DNA of 64,000 nucleotides from CAWKDG01 sp963848355 (GTDB lineage Bacteria; Actinomycetota; Acidimicrobiia; Acidimicrobiales; UBA8190): the NCBI GenBank assembly GCA_963848355.1, contig CAWKDG010000012.1:1364001-1428000 (forward strand), read 5' to 3'. Below the pieces are notes generated by a model. That model made no database searches. It worked only from the letters and a program-made list of their open reading frames with translations, and was not told the DNA's origin. Position 1 is the first letter of the stretch. Every line of letters starts with the position of its first letter. The translations under genes were made by a program, and so were the position numbers. Positions 35,372-44,167 of the stretch are shown piece after piece.

Positions 35372-36742
35372 ATGGCGCAGGCACTCGAAGAGGTACGCGT
35401 CACCCGTCTGCCGGGCGCGGGGGGGCGGGTGCCGCCGCACAACCTCGATGCCGAGGAGTCGCTGCTCGGCGCCATGCTGCTGTCGCGCGACGCCACGGCG
35501 TCGGCCATCGAGTTCTGCAAGGGCGAGGACTTCTACAAGCCGGCCCACGCGCATGTCTTCGGGGCCATCACCGCTCTCTACACCCGGGGCGAGCCCGCCG
35601 ACCCGGTGACGGTGGCCGACGAGCTGCGCCGGTCGGGGCTGCTCGAGGCGGTGGGCGACCCTTCGGTGCTGATCTCGCTGCAGGTGAACACGCCGTCGAC
35701 GGCGAACGCGTCCTACTACGCCCGGATCGTCGAGGAGCACGCCCTGCTGCGCCGACTCGTCACCGTGGCCGGGGAGATCGCCGAGCTCGGTTACAGCGTC
35801 CCCGAGGACGTGACCGAGGTGGTCGACCGGGCCGAGACGATGATCTTCGAGGTCGCCCAGCGCCGGATGGTCGACACCATGTCGCCGCTGCGCGAGCTGC
35901 TGGCCCAGAGCCTCGACCATCTCGAGGCGTTGGTGGAGCGGGGGGAGACGATCACCGGTGTGCCCACCGGCTACCGGGACCTCGACGCCCAGCTGGCGGG
36001 GCTCCAGGCCGGGAACCTGGTGGTGGTGGGGGCCCGTCCCGCCATGGGCAAGACGAGCTTCGCCCTGGGGATCGTGAACCACGCCGCGGTGCACGCCCGG
36101 GTGCCGGTGCTGCTGTTCTCGTTGGAGATGAGCCACCTGGAGCTGACCCAGCGGATGCTGTGCTCGGAGGCCGGGGTGGACGCCACCCGGATGCGCAACG
36201 GGCAGCTCCTCGAGTCGGACTGGCCCCGGATCTCCAACGCCATCGGGCGGCTGGGCGACGCCCCGATCTTCATCGACGACAACCCGAATGTGACCGTAAT
36301 GGACATCAGGGCCAAGTCCCGCCGCCTGAAGGCGCGCTCGGGTCTCGGTCTCGTCGTCGTCGACTACCTGCAGCTGATGAGCGGGCACGGTCGCAGCCGG
36401 GCCGAGAACCGTCAGGTCGAGGTGTCGGAGATCAGTCGTGGATTGAAGGTGCTGGCCCGCGAGCTCGACATCCCCGTGATCGCCCTGTCGCAGCTGTCGC
36501 GCAATCTCGAGATGCGGCAGGACAAGAGACCGGTGCTGGCCGATCTCCGGGAGTCGGGGTCGATCGAGCAGGACGCCGACGTCGTGCTCTTCATCTACCG
36601 CGACGAGGTGTACAACCCGGACTCACCCGAGCGTGGGTCGGCCGAGATCATCACCTCGAAGCACCGCAACGGGCCGACGGGCGTGACCCATCTGGCCTTC
36701 GTCGACCGCTACACGCGCTTCGACGAGCAGGCCCGGGTCTGA
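35372..36742 (+). CDS. dnaB: Replicative DNA helicase DnaB
   Basis: 456 residues. N-terminal PPHNLDAEESLLGAMLLS domain, linker, then the RecA-like ATPase with Walker A GARPAMGKTSFALGI, VVVDYLQLMSG and the arginine-finger block LSQLSRNLEMRQDKRPVLADLRESG. No intein interrupts the motifs, unlike some mycobacterial dnaB genes. Its probable loader DciA is encoded near gyrB. Confidence 0.98.
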   Translation: MAQALEEVRVTRLPGAGGRVPPHNLDAEESLLGAMLLSRDATASAIEFCKGEDFYKPAHAHVFGAITALYTRGEPADPVTVADELRRSGLLEAVGDPSVLISLQVNTPSTANASYYARIVEEHALLRRLVTVAGEIAELGYSVPEDVTEVVDRAETMIFEVAQRRMVDTMSPLRELLAQSLDHLEALVERGETITGVPTGYRDLDAQLAGLQAGNLVVVGARPAMGKTSFALGIVNHAAVHARVPVLLFSLEMSHLELTQRMLCSEAGVDATRMRNGQLLESDWPRISNAIGRLGDAPIFIDDNPNVTVMDIRAKSRRLKARSGLGLVVVDYLQLMSGHGRSRAENRQVEVSEISRGLKVLARELDIPVIALSQLSRNLEMRQDKRPVLADLRESGSIEQDADVVLFIYRDEVYNPDSPERGSAEIITSKHRNGPTGVTHLAFVDRYTRFDEQARV

Positions 36743-36768
36743 GCCCGGGGCTACCGACCATCGCCACC

Positions 36769-37539
36769 GTGCCCGAGCTCCCCGACCACGTCCGGCGCAA
36801 CCGGCGCGAGTGGGACCGCTGGGCGCCGGAGTGGGAGGAGGCGGGCCGGCGCAACTGGGAGCAGGACGAGCCGTCGTGGGGTCAGTGGAGCGTCCCCGAG
36901 GCGCAGCTCAAGATGTTCCCCGAGACGGTGGCGGGGCTGGACACGATCGAGCTCGGGTGCGGGACCGGGTACGTCTCGGGGTGGCTGGCCCGGCGCGGGG
37001 CGCGCTGCGTGGGGATCGACAACTCCGCCGCCCAGCTGGCCACGGCCCGGCGTCTGCAGGCCGAGTTCGGGCAGTCGTTCCCCCTGATCCACGCCAGCGC
37101 CGAGGACGTCCCCCTCCCCGACGCCGGCTTCGACCTGGCCATTTCCGAGTACGGGGCCATCACCTGGTGCGACCCCTACGCGTGGATCCCCGAGGCGGCC
37201 CGCCTGCTGCGCCCGGGAGGACGGCTCGTGTTCCTCACCAGCAGCGCCCTGCTCATGTGCTGCCTCCCCGACGAGCCCGACGCCCCGGCGGTGGAGCGGC
37301 TGCTGCGTCCGTACAACGGGATGCACCGCTTCGAGTGGTCCGACGACGACTCCGTCGAGTTCCATCTCGGCCACGGCGACATGCACCGGCTCCTGACCGG
37401 CAGCGGCTTCACCGTGGAGGAGCTCATCGAGGTCGAGATCCCCGAAGGGGCGACGACGCGCCATCCCTGGGTCCCCTACGAGTGGGCCCGCCGGTGGCCG
37501 TGCGAAGAGGTGTGGAAGGCGCGGCTCACAGGGTCTTGA
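36769..37539 (+). CDS. Class I SAM-dependent methyltransferase
   Basis: 256 residues from GTG 36769. Motif I is TIELGCGTGYVSGWLARRGARCVGID, then HASAEDVPLPDAGFDLAISEYG and an LLRPGGRLVFLTSS post-motif. The substrate is unknown. The N-terminus RRNRREWDRWAPEWEEAGRRNWEQ with many Trp is distinctive of a subgroup of actinobacterial small-molecule methyltransferases. The end overlaps the convergent gene by 14 bases. Confidence 0.85.
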   Translation: MPELPDHVRRNRREWDRWAPEWEEAGRRNWEQDEPSWGQWSVPEAQLKMFPETVAGLDTIELGCGTGYVSGWLARRGARCVGIDNSAAQLATARRLQAEFGQSFPLIHASAEDVPLPDAGFDLAISEYGAITWCDPYAWIPEAARLLRPGGRLVFLTSSALLMCCLPDEPDAPAVERLLRPYNGMHRFEWSDDDSVEFHLGHGDMHRLLTGSGFTVEELIEVEIPEGATTRHPWVPYEWARRWPCEEVWKARLTGS

Positions 37540-38254
37540 CGAGGTACTCGCTCATGGTGGCCGAGCGCAGGCGCCCGAGGTCGAGACAGGCGTTGACGCT
37601 GTCGAGCATGCGGGTGATGTGGTCGGTGAGCTCGTCGGCCGAACCGGCGTTGTAGAAGAGCATCGGATCGGCGACGTGGCCGGCCGACGGCCACGCCTCC
37701 TCGACGATGCCGTGGATCTCGGGGGCGTCGTTCGTGAGGGAGCGGACGACCTCGTTGCGGACATAGCGCGTCCGTGGTTGGAGCTCGGCCGAGAGCGGCG
37801 ACTGGGTGCCGTGCCAGCGGGCGATCCACTCGGCGTAGGCGAGGGAGTCGGGCCGGTGGATGAGGGCGACGGTGAGGACGCCGGGCGAACGGGCGCCGTC
37901 GGGCCACGAGCGGGGCGGGCCGTGGGGGGTGGTGCCGTAGTCCTCGTAGAGGGACTCGACCACCAGGTACCCGGCGAAGCGCATCTGCAGGCCACCGATG
38001 GCGTGCTCGATGCGCTGGCGACGGTCGTAGGAGTCGACCCAGACCGAGACCTCGGCGCTGTGGGGTGCCTCGCCCGCCGGTGTGGGGACGGGTGAGGGAG
38101 CGTCGGCCGCCGCGCTGTCGTGGACGTTGACGCCGAGGCCCCGGGCCCCGGCGGCCAGCAGCAGGGGGGCGGTCTGGCCGAGGAGCCGGTCGCGCAGGGT
38201 GTCGCCGTCGACGGGGTCGTCGGTCCCCCACAGCAGGTAGACGAGCTTCTCCAC
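37526..38254 (-). CDS. EthD-like dimeric alpha/beta-barrel protein (tentative)
   Basis: 242 residues from GTG 38254, four bases after the histidine kinase stop, so probably in the same operon. Two similar halves can be seen: EKLVYLLWGTDD...VWVDSYDRRQRIE and VLTVALIHRPDS...ARWHGTQSPLSAELQPRTRYV, the latter typical of EthD-like ferredoxin-fold domains. No catalytic residue is evident. The functional link to the two-component system is positional only. Confidence 0.6.
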   Translation of the reverse strand: MEKLVYLLWGTDDPVDGDTLRDRLLGQTAPLLLAAGARGLGVNVHDSAAADAPSPVPTPAGEAPHSAEVSVWVDSYDRRQRIEHAIGGLQMRFAGYLVVESLYEDYGTTPHGPPRSWPDGARSPGVLTVALIHRPDSLAYAEWIARWHGTQSPLSAELQPRTRYVRNEVVRSLTNDAPEIHGIVEEAWPSAGHVADPMLFYNAGSADELTDHITRMLDSVNACLDLGRLRSATMSEYLVKTL

Positions 38255-38258
38255 CGGG

Positions 38259-39902
38259 TCAGTCTCCTCCGACGGTCGGGAGCGGGGGCGGGGCGACCGG
38301 TGTCCCGTTCGGCGGCGAACCGTTCGGCGGCACCGGCGGGGGCGGGGCCGGGGAGACCGGCGGTCCCTGGGGCGGAGGTGCCGTCGACGGGAGCGGGTCT
38401 CCGCCGTCGGCGAGGGGGGCGCCGGACACCGGGACGTCGGTGCGGGCCCGGGGGAGCCGGACCCAGAAGGTGGCGCCGGCGCCGGGTTCGGAGTCGACGC
38501 CGACGGTGCCGCCGTGGGCGGCGGCGATGGCCGAGACGATGGCCAGGCCGAGCCCGACACCGCCGGTGGCCCGGGCCCGCGACGGGTCGGCCCGGTGGAA
38601 GGGCTCGAAGATATGGTCGCGGTCGGCCGGGGCGATGCCCGGGCCCCGGTCGGCCACCGTCAACACGGCGGCGTCGCCGTCGGCCCCGACGGTGACGGCG
38701 ATAGGCGTGCCGTCGGGGGTGTGGTTGATGGCGTTGGCCATCAGGTTGTCGGCCACCTGGCGCAGGCGGTTGGCGTCGCCGGGGACGACCACCGGCGCGG
38801 CCGGGTCGAAGGAGACCACCCGGTCGGGGGCGTTCACGCGGGCGGCGTCGACGGCGGCCGCGGCGACGGCGGTGAGGTCGACCTGTTCGTGGGCCAGCGG
38901 TCGCTCGTGGTCGAGGCGGGCCAGCAGCAGCAGGTCGTCGACGAGCTCGCTCATGCGGTTGGCCTCGGACCGGATGTGGCGCATCGAGGTGGCGAGGTCC
39001 TCGGGCCGGTCGCGCGCGCCCCGGTCGAAGATCTCGGAGTAGCCGCGGATCGAGGTGAGGGGGGTGCGCAGTTCGTGGGAGGCGTCGGCCAGGAAGCGCC
39101 GGAGCCGTTCCTCCGACGCCGCTCGTGCGGCGAAGGCCCCCTCGATCTCCGCGAGCATGGTGTTGAGGGCCACGCCGAGCCGTCCGACCTCGGTGTGCGC
39201 CTCGGTGTGGGCGACCCTCTGGGAGAGGTCACCCGAGGCGATGGCACCGGCCGTGCTTGCCATCTCGTCGAGAGGCTTCAGGCCGCGCCGGACGATCCAC
39301 CACGAGAGCGCCCCGAGACCGACGAGGACGCCCAACGAGACGAGGCCTTCGACGAACAGAAGACGGTCGAGGGTCTGGTTCACGTCGGTCAGGGGGACGG
39401 CCACGACGACGACGAGGTTGTCGGGGCTGCCGAGCAGGTTGCCCGTGAGGGCGGCCACCCCTTCGTAGGACTGGGCTCCGCACCCGGTCCGCGTGACGTT
39501 GAAGATGGTGGCCTTGCGCGTCCCCGACGAGAACGGGAGCGGTGACGGGAGCCCCGGCGTCCGCTTGGCCGCATGGCCACCGCCCGGTCGCTGGAAGCAG
39601 GTCCATGCCAGCACCTGGCCCGTCTGGGCGTCGCGCAACTGCCCGTAGGCGCCCGAAGGAACCTGGGACGTGAGCGAGAACGGGAGATTGCACGACCCCG
39701 AGTTGGGCGTGAACGGGCTCGCCTCCTGCTGGATGCACTCCTGCAGAGCCCGGGCGACGGGGTCGGGGGCGGCCTGCAGCTGCTGGTCCAGGCGCTTGAC
39801 CAGGAAGGACTGGAGCTGAGAGTAGGTGACGATGTCGGAGACGAGGAGGCCGGCCGCCACGATGCCGACGAGCACCAGGAGCAGACGGAGGCGCAGCGTC
39901 AC
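38259..39902 (-). CDS. Sensor histidine kinase
   Basis: 547 residues. TM helix 1 (about 6-26), extracytoplasmic sensor (about 30-180) with four cysteines at 56, 71, 102 and 141 that could make two disulfides, TM helix 2 (about 183-204), HAMP, then the phospho-acceptor FLADASHELRTPLTSIRGY (His276) and HATPase motifs (DNLMANAINHTP, VADRGPGIAPADRDHIFEPF, GGVGLGLAIVSAIAAAHGG). A Pro-rich C-terminal tail of about 60 residues follows. Partner of the response regulator four bases upstream. Divergent from the exporter operon it probably controls. Confidence 0.95.
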   Translation of the reverse strand: MTLRLRLLLVLVGIVAAGLLVSDIVTYSQLQSFLVKRLDQQLQAAPDPVARALQECIQQEASPFTPNSGSCNLPFSLTSQVPSGAYGQLRDAQTGQVLAWTCFQRPGGGHAAKRTPGLPSPLPFSSGTRKATIFNVTRTGCGAQSYEGVAALTGNLLGSPDNLVVVVAVPLTDVNQTLDRLLFVEGLVSLGVLVGLGALSWWIVRRGLKPLDEMASTAGAIASGDLSQRVAHTEAHTEVGRLGVALNTMLAEIEGAFAARAASEERLRRFLADASHELRTPLTSIRGYSEIFDRGARDRPEDLATSMRHIRSEANRMSELVDDLLLLARLDHERPLAHEQVDLTAVAAAAVDAARVNAPDRVVSFDPAAPVVVPGDANRLRQVADNLMANAINHTPDGTPIAVTVGADGDAAVLTVADRGPGIAPADRDHIFEPFHRADPSRARATGGVGLGLAIVSAIAAAHGGTVGVDSEPGAGATFWVRLPRARTDVPVSGAPLADGGDPLPSTAPPPQGPPVSPAPPPPVPPNGSPPNGTPVAPPPLPTVGGD

Positions 39903-39906
39903 CGGC

Positions 39907-40602
39907 CTACTCCGGCGGTGGGCGCAACGTGTAGCCGACCCCCCGGACGGTGTGGATGAGGGGGGGACCGAGGGAGTCGATCTTGCGGCGGAGATAGGAG
40001 ATGTAGATCTCGACGACGTTGGCGTTGCCGTCGAAGTCGTAATTCCACACGCGGTCGAGGATCTGCGACTTGGAGACGACCCGACCGGAGTTGAGCAGCA
40101 GATAGTGCAGGAGCTTGAACTCGGTGGGGGTGAGGTCGATCGACGTCGTCCCCCGGAAGACCTCGTGGCTCTCCTCCTCGAGACGCAGGTCGGCCAGCTC
40201 GAGCCGTCCGTTGTCGCCCTCCCCGTGGACCCGGCGCAAGATGGCCCGGACGCGGACGATGAGCTCCTCCACCGAGAAGGGCTTGGTCATGTAGTCGTCG
40301 CCCCCGAGGGTGAACCCCCGGAGCTTGTCGTCGAGGGTGTCGCGGGCGGTGAGGAAGAGGACGGGAACCCGGGTGCCGCCCATATCCCGGCCCATGCGTT
40401 CGAGGACCTCGAAGCCGTTCAGGTCGGGGAGCATGACGTCGAGGACGATCAGTTGCGGGAGGAACGTCCCGATGGCGTCGAGCGCCTCGCGGCCGAGATG
40501 GGCGACGCGGACGTCCATGCCCTCGTAGCGCAGGGCCATGGAGAGCAGGTCGGTGATGGAGTGTTCGTCGTCGACGACGAGGATGCGCGGTGGAGTGGAC
40601 AC
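39907..40602 (-). CDS. OmpR-family response regulator
   Basis: 231 residues. Receiver domain with acidic pair DDEH, phospho-acceptor Asp55 in IVLDVMLPDLNG, and the Thr/Lys switch in LFLTARD and MTKPFS. The C-terminal winged helix has DLTPTEFKLLHYLLLNSGRVVSKSQIL and YISYLRRKID. ATG 40602. Direct repeats in the divergent spacer are a likely binding site. Confidence 0.96.
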   Translation of the reverse strand: MSTPPRILVVDDEHSITDLLSMALRYEGMDVRVAHLGREALDAIGTFLPQLIVLDVMLPDLNGFEVLERMGRDMGGTRVPVLFLTARDTLDDKLRGFTLGGDDYMTKPFSVEELIVRVRAILRRVHGEGDNGRLELADLRLEEESHEVFRGTTSIDLTPTEFKLLHYLLLNSGRVVSKSQILDRVWNYDFDGNANVVEIYISYLRRKIDSLGPPLIHTVRGVGYTLRPPPE

Positions 40603-40640
40603 GGGGTACGGCCTCCTTGGGGCGATCCTGCAGGAGGGTT

Positions 40641-40696
40641 CTGTGAGTCTCCTGTGAACGGAGGGCCGATCCCGAGATTCTCAGAGACTTCACAGG
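40641..40696. promoter_or_regulatory. CTGTGA repeats, likely response-regulator operator
   Basis: CTGTGA occurs at 40641-40646 and 40652-40657, eleven bases apart (one helical turn), the usual layout for OmpR-family dimers. Facing it, CCTGTGAA (40651-40658) has an exact inverted copy TTCACAGG at 40689-40696, followed by a further TTTCAC. The cluster sits in the 207-base divergent spacer between the regulator and the lipoprotein gene. Confidence 0.6.
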
Positions 40697-40809
40697 CGTT
40701 TCACTGCCTTTTCGTATGCATACGGAGTGTCATTGTCCGAGCAGTGCCGGGCGTGGCCGTGTCGCGACTGAGGGCGACCCCCGGCCCCCGCACCGACGAG
40801 GGAGACACA

Positions 40810-41451
40810 GTGGGTCTGGTCCAAGCTCTGAAGAGGCACACGACCGGCGGCGGCCATGGCCGTTTCGCACGGTCGCGCCTGGTCCTGGTGGTGCTCGGGG
40901 GGGTGGCCGTGGCCCTCGCCGCCTGCGGGAGCTCGTCGGCCAACGGCGCGAGCACGAGCACGACAAAACCGTCGGGCACCGCCTCGGCCACGGCGTACTT
41001 CGCCTGCCTGAAGCAGCACGGGGTGACGATCCCCACCTTCGACCACGGGACCGGCGGTGCTCCGGGCGGCGGTGCGCCGGGCAGTGGCGAGACGCCCCCG
41101 TCGTTCACCCCCGGTTCGGGCTCGTTCCCCGGGGGAGGCGCCGGAGGGTTCCGCAACAACCCCGCCTTCACGAAGGCGGCCGCCGACTGTAAGAGCCTGC
41201 GGCCCTCGGGAGGGTTCGGCGGCTTCGGTGGGTTCGGCCGGGGGGCGGGGGGCTTCAACAGCACCGCCTTCGCCGCCTACCGCAACTGCCTGAAGCTCCA
41301 CGGCGTCACGTTGCCCACGCCGGGCGCACGGCCGGCGGCGGGCTCGACCACGACCACCACGACGGCGCAGTCGGGCTCCACCTTCCAGGCGGCCGAGCAG
41401 GCCTGCGCCGCCCTGCGCCCGACACCGTCCACCACCACGACGACGGGCTGA
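40810..41451 (+). CDS. Secreted lipoprotein with duplicated C-LK-HGV motif
   Basis: 213 residues, GTG start. A basic N-terminus and hydrophobic segment end in the lipobox VALAAC (Cys about residue 38). The mature part has two related units: FACLKQHGVTIPT ... FTKAAADCKSLRP and RNCLKLHGVTLPT ... FQAAEQACAALRP, separated by Gly/Pro/Phe-rich low complexity. Each unit has two cysteines that could pair. Similar short secreted repeats are familiar from actinobacterial lipoproteins next to HlyD/ABC exporters, but I know of no established function. Confidence 0.82.
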   Translation: MGLVQALKRHTTGGGHGRFARSRLVLVVLGGVAVALAACGSSSANGASTSTTKPSGTASATAYFACLKQHGVTIPTFDHGTGGAPGGGAPGSGETPPSFTPGSGSFPGGGAGGFRNNPAFTKAAADCKSLRPSGGFGGFGGFGRGAGGFNSTAFAAYRNCLKLHGVTLPTPGARPAAGSTTTTTTAQSGSTFQAAEQACAALRPTPSTTTTTG

Positions 41452-41468
41452 GAAGGGACGACACAGAG

Positions 41469-43373
41469 ATGAAGATCGGTAAGCGAATGATCCCCCGCAA
41501 GACGCTTGCCTGGTACGGCGCACTGGGCGTGGCCCTGGCCCTGGTGGCCACGTTCGGCCTGGAGTCGATCTACGGGACCTCGTCGGCCTCGCCGGGGACG
41601 GCGAGGACGGTGACCGTGGCGCGCGGCACCGTGTCGTCGAGCGTGTCGGCCTCGGGCAACGTCAGCGCGGCGACGTCGGACTCGGTCGACTTCGCGACGG
41701 GCGGGACCATCACCGCCGTCGACGTGACCGCCGGGCAGACCGTGACCGCCGGTCAGGTTCTCGGCACCCTCGATCCCACCGACGCCCAGGCCACGTTGGC
41801 GTCGGCCCAGGCCGCCCTGGGGGCGGCCCAGTACACCCTGACCTCGGCCGAACAGGGCGGGACCACCGCTCAGATCGACCAGGACCGCGCCACGCTGGAG
41901 ACGGCCCAGAGCGAGCTCACGTCGGACGAGGACCAGTTGACGACCGACGAGACCGATCTGAGCGACGCCCAGAACCAACTGGCCACCGACGAGGCGCAAG
42001 GGTGCCCGGCGGCGACGGCGTCCTCGTCCTCGTCCTCGGCGGGCTCGGGTTCCGGCCTCGGGGCGCAGGACGCCACCGCCACCACCGGGACGGCCACGAG
42101 CGCCGGCGACACCGCCCTCACCCTCACCGGAACCGTCGACACCGGGGGGGCGGCCACCAGCTACTACTTCGAGTACGGGACCACGTCGGGCTTCGGCTCC
42201 GAGGTGTCGGGCACCGCCGCCGGCGCGGCCACCCCCACCCAGGTGAGCGCCACGGTCACCGGCCTGACCCCCGACACCACCTATCTCTACGCCCTGGTGG
42301 TGGGGTCGTCGGTCGGCGTGGCCGAGACGGCCACCACGGCCGCCAGTTCGTGCGTGGTCGGGCAGCAGACCATCACCACCGACGAGCAGACGGTGGCCAA
42401 GGACAAGGCCACCGTGGCCGCGCAGAAGATGAGTGTCGCCGCCGCCACGGCCGGCGACGCCGTGGTCCCCACCACGATCGCCGAGGACCAAGCGGCGGTG
42501 CTCCAGGACCAGGACACCGTCACGGCCGACCAGAAGGCCCTGAGCGAGACCACCCTGACCGCCCCCATCGCCGGGACTGTCACCGCCGTCAACGATGCCG
42601 TGGGTGACACGGTGAGCGGTGGGGGGACGTCGTCGTCCGGTGCCAGTGACTCCTCGTCGTCCAGCGACTCGTCGTCCACCGGTTCTTCGGGCACCGGCGG
42701 ATCGGGCAGCGGTTTCTCGGGCTCCGGCGCGTCCTCCACGGGCGCCTCCTCGACCGGGGCGTCCTCCACCGGCGCGTCGTCGTCCGACTCGTCCTCCTCG
42801 TCGAGCTCGTCGGCCTTCGTCACCATCGAGAACCTGGGCGGTCTCGAGGTCGTCGCCGGGTATGCCGAGGCCGACATCGCCAAGATGGCGGTGGGCGAAT
42901 CGGCCACCGTCACCCTTCCCGCCCTGCCGAACTCCGATGTCACGGGAACGGTCACGGCCGTCGCCTCCACGTCCACGGTGGTGAGCAACGTCGTGACCTA
43001 CGACGTGACCATCGCCCTCGACGGGCCGCCGTCGACGGTGAAGGTGGGGATGACGGCGGACGTGAGCGTCGTCGTCCAGACCGCCACCGACGTCCTCGAG
43101 CTGCCGAGCGCGGCGATCACCACCACCGGCCCCCTCTCGACCGTGACCGTTCTGGCCAACGGGACGAAGACCGTCACCCGGGTGACGACCGGTCTGGTCG
43201 GCGACTCGACCACGCAGATCGACAGTGGTCTGAAGGTCGGTCAGGTCGTGGTCGAGCCGGTGGCGTCGGTCGCCGCCGCCACGACGGGCACGGGGACGAC
43301 GGGCGGGTTCGGTGGATTCGGCGGCGGGCTGGGTGGTGGGTTCGGCGGCGGCGGATTCAGCCGCGCCGGATGA
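41469..43373 (+). CDS. HlyD/MacA-type periplasmic adaptor with inserted fibronectin-like domain
   Basis: 634 residues. One N-terminal transmembrane helix (14-33) is followed by the first lipoyl half (VTVARGTVSSSVSASGNVS ... GQTVTAGQVLGTLD), then helix 1 of the hairpin (about 104-176). Residues 202-292 form an Fn3-like insert (LTLTGTVDTGG, YYFEYGTTSGFG, VSATVTGLTPDTTYLYALVV) bracketed by Cys179 and Cys295. Helix 2 (about 297-360), the second lipoyl half (TTLTAPIAGTVTAVNDAVGD), a Ser/Gly linker (383-448), the beta-barrel and membrane-proximal domains, and a Gly-rich tail follow. The stop overlaps the ATPase start. Confidence 0.88.
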   Translation: MKIGKRMIPRKTLAWYGALGVALALVATFGLESIYGTSSASPGTARTVTVARGTVSSSVSASGNVSAATSDSVDFATGGTITAVDVTAGQTVTAGQVLGTLDPTDAQATLASAQAALGAAQYTLTSAEQGGTTAQIDQDRATLETAQSELTSDEDQLTTDETDLSDAQNQLATDEAQGCPAATASSSSSSAGSGSGLGAQDATATTGTATSAGDTALTLTGTVDTGGAATSYYFEYGTTSGFGSEVSGTAAGAATPTQVSATVTGLTPDTTYLYALVVGSSVGVAETATTAASSCVVGQQTITTDEQTVAKDKATVAAQKMSVAAATAGDAVVPTTIAEDQAAVLQDQDTVTADQKALSETTLTAPIAGTVTAVNDAVGDTVSGGGTSSSGASDSSSSSDSSSTGSSGTGGSGSGFSGSGASSTGASSTGASSTGASSSDSSSSSSSSAFVTIENLGGLEVVAGYAEADIAKMAVGESATVTLPALPNSDVTGTVTAVASTSTVVSNVVTYDVTIALDGPPSTVKVGMTADVSVVVQTATDVLELPSAAITTTGPLSTVTVLANGTKTVTRVTTGLVGDSTTQIDSGLKVGQVVVEPVASVAAATTGTGTTGGFGGFGGGLGGGFGGGGFSRAG

Positions 43374-44167
43374 CCATCCCTGTGGTCGACATCGCCGCCG
43401 GCGCCCCGCCGAGAGGGCAACGACCGGTCATCTCGCTGCGCAACGTGGTCAAGGAGTACCAGATGGGCGACACGAGCGTCCACGCGCTGCGCGGCATCTC
43501 GCTCGACATCGGCCGGGGCGACTTCGTGGCCATCATGGGCGCGTCGGGATCGGGGAAGTCGACGCTCATGAATATCGTGGGCTGCCTCGACGTGCCCACC
43601 CGGGGCCACTTCTGGCTCGACGGCGTCGACGTCCGCACCCTCGACGACGACGACCTGGCCCGCATCCGGAACCGGAAGATCGGCTTCGTCTTCCAGAGCT
43701 TCAACCTCCTGCCCCGGATGACGGCCCTGGCCAACGTCGAGCTGCCCCTGGTCTATGCCGGCGTGCGTCCCCACGAGCGGCGGGAGCGGGCCGCCGCCGC
43801 CCTCGAGGCGGTGGGGCTCGGCGCACGGAAGGACCACTTCCCGAGCGAGCTCTCCGGTGGCCAGCAGCAACGCGCCGCGGTGGCCCGGGCCATCGTGACC
43901 AATCCGGCGCTGATCCTGGCCGACGAACCCACCGGGAACCTGGACACCGAGTCGAGCCTGGACGTGATGTCGGTCTTCGATGCGCTGCACTCCCAGGGGC
44001 GCACGGTGGTCCTGATCACCCACGAGGAGGACATCGCCGCCTACACCGGGCGCGTCGTCAAGCTCCGCGACGGGCGCGTCGTCGACGACTACGGACAGGA
44101 CCCGGCCGCGGCCCGCGGCATACACGTGGCCCACGCCCAGGCCGGTCGAGCGGGAGCGTCGCGGTGA
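43370..44167 (+). CDS. MacB-type ABC transporter ATP-binding protein
   Basis: 265 residues. Walker A MGASGSGKSTLMNIVG, Q-loop FVFQSFNLLPRMTALANVELPL, signature LSGGQQQRAAVARAI, Walker B LILADEPTGNLD and the switch His in LITHEED are intact. This is the LolD/MacB class that works by mechanotransmission with an adaptor. Overlaps the adaptor gene by four bases and the permease by four. Confidence 0.96.
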   Translation: MTIPVVDIAAGAPPRGQRPVISLRNVVKEYQMGDTSVHALRGISLDIGRGDFVAIMGASGSGKSTLMNIVGCLDVPTRGHFWLDGVDVRTLDDDDLARIRNRKIGFVFQSFNLLPRMTALANVELPLVYAGVRPHERRERAAAALEAVGLGARKDHFPSELSGGQQQRAAVARAIVTNPALILADEPTGNLDTESSLDVMSVFDALHSQGRTVVLITHEEDIAAYTGRVVKLRDGRVVDDYGQDPAAARGIHVAHAQAGRAGASR

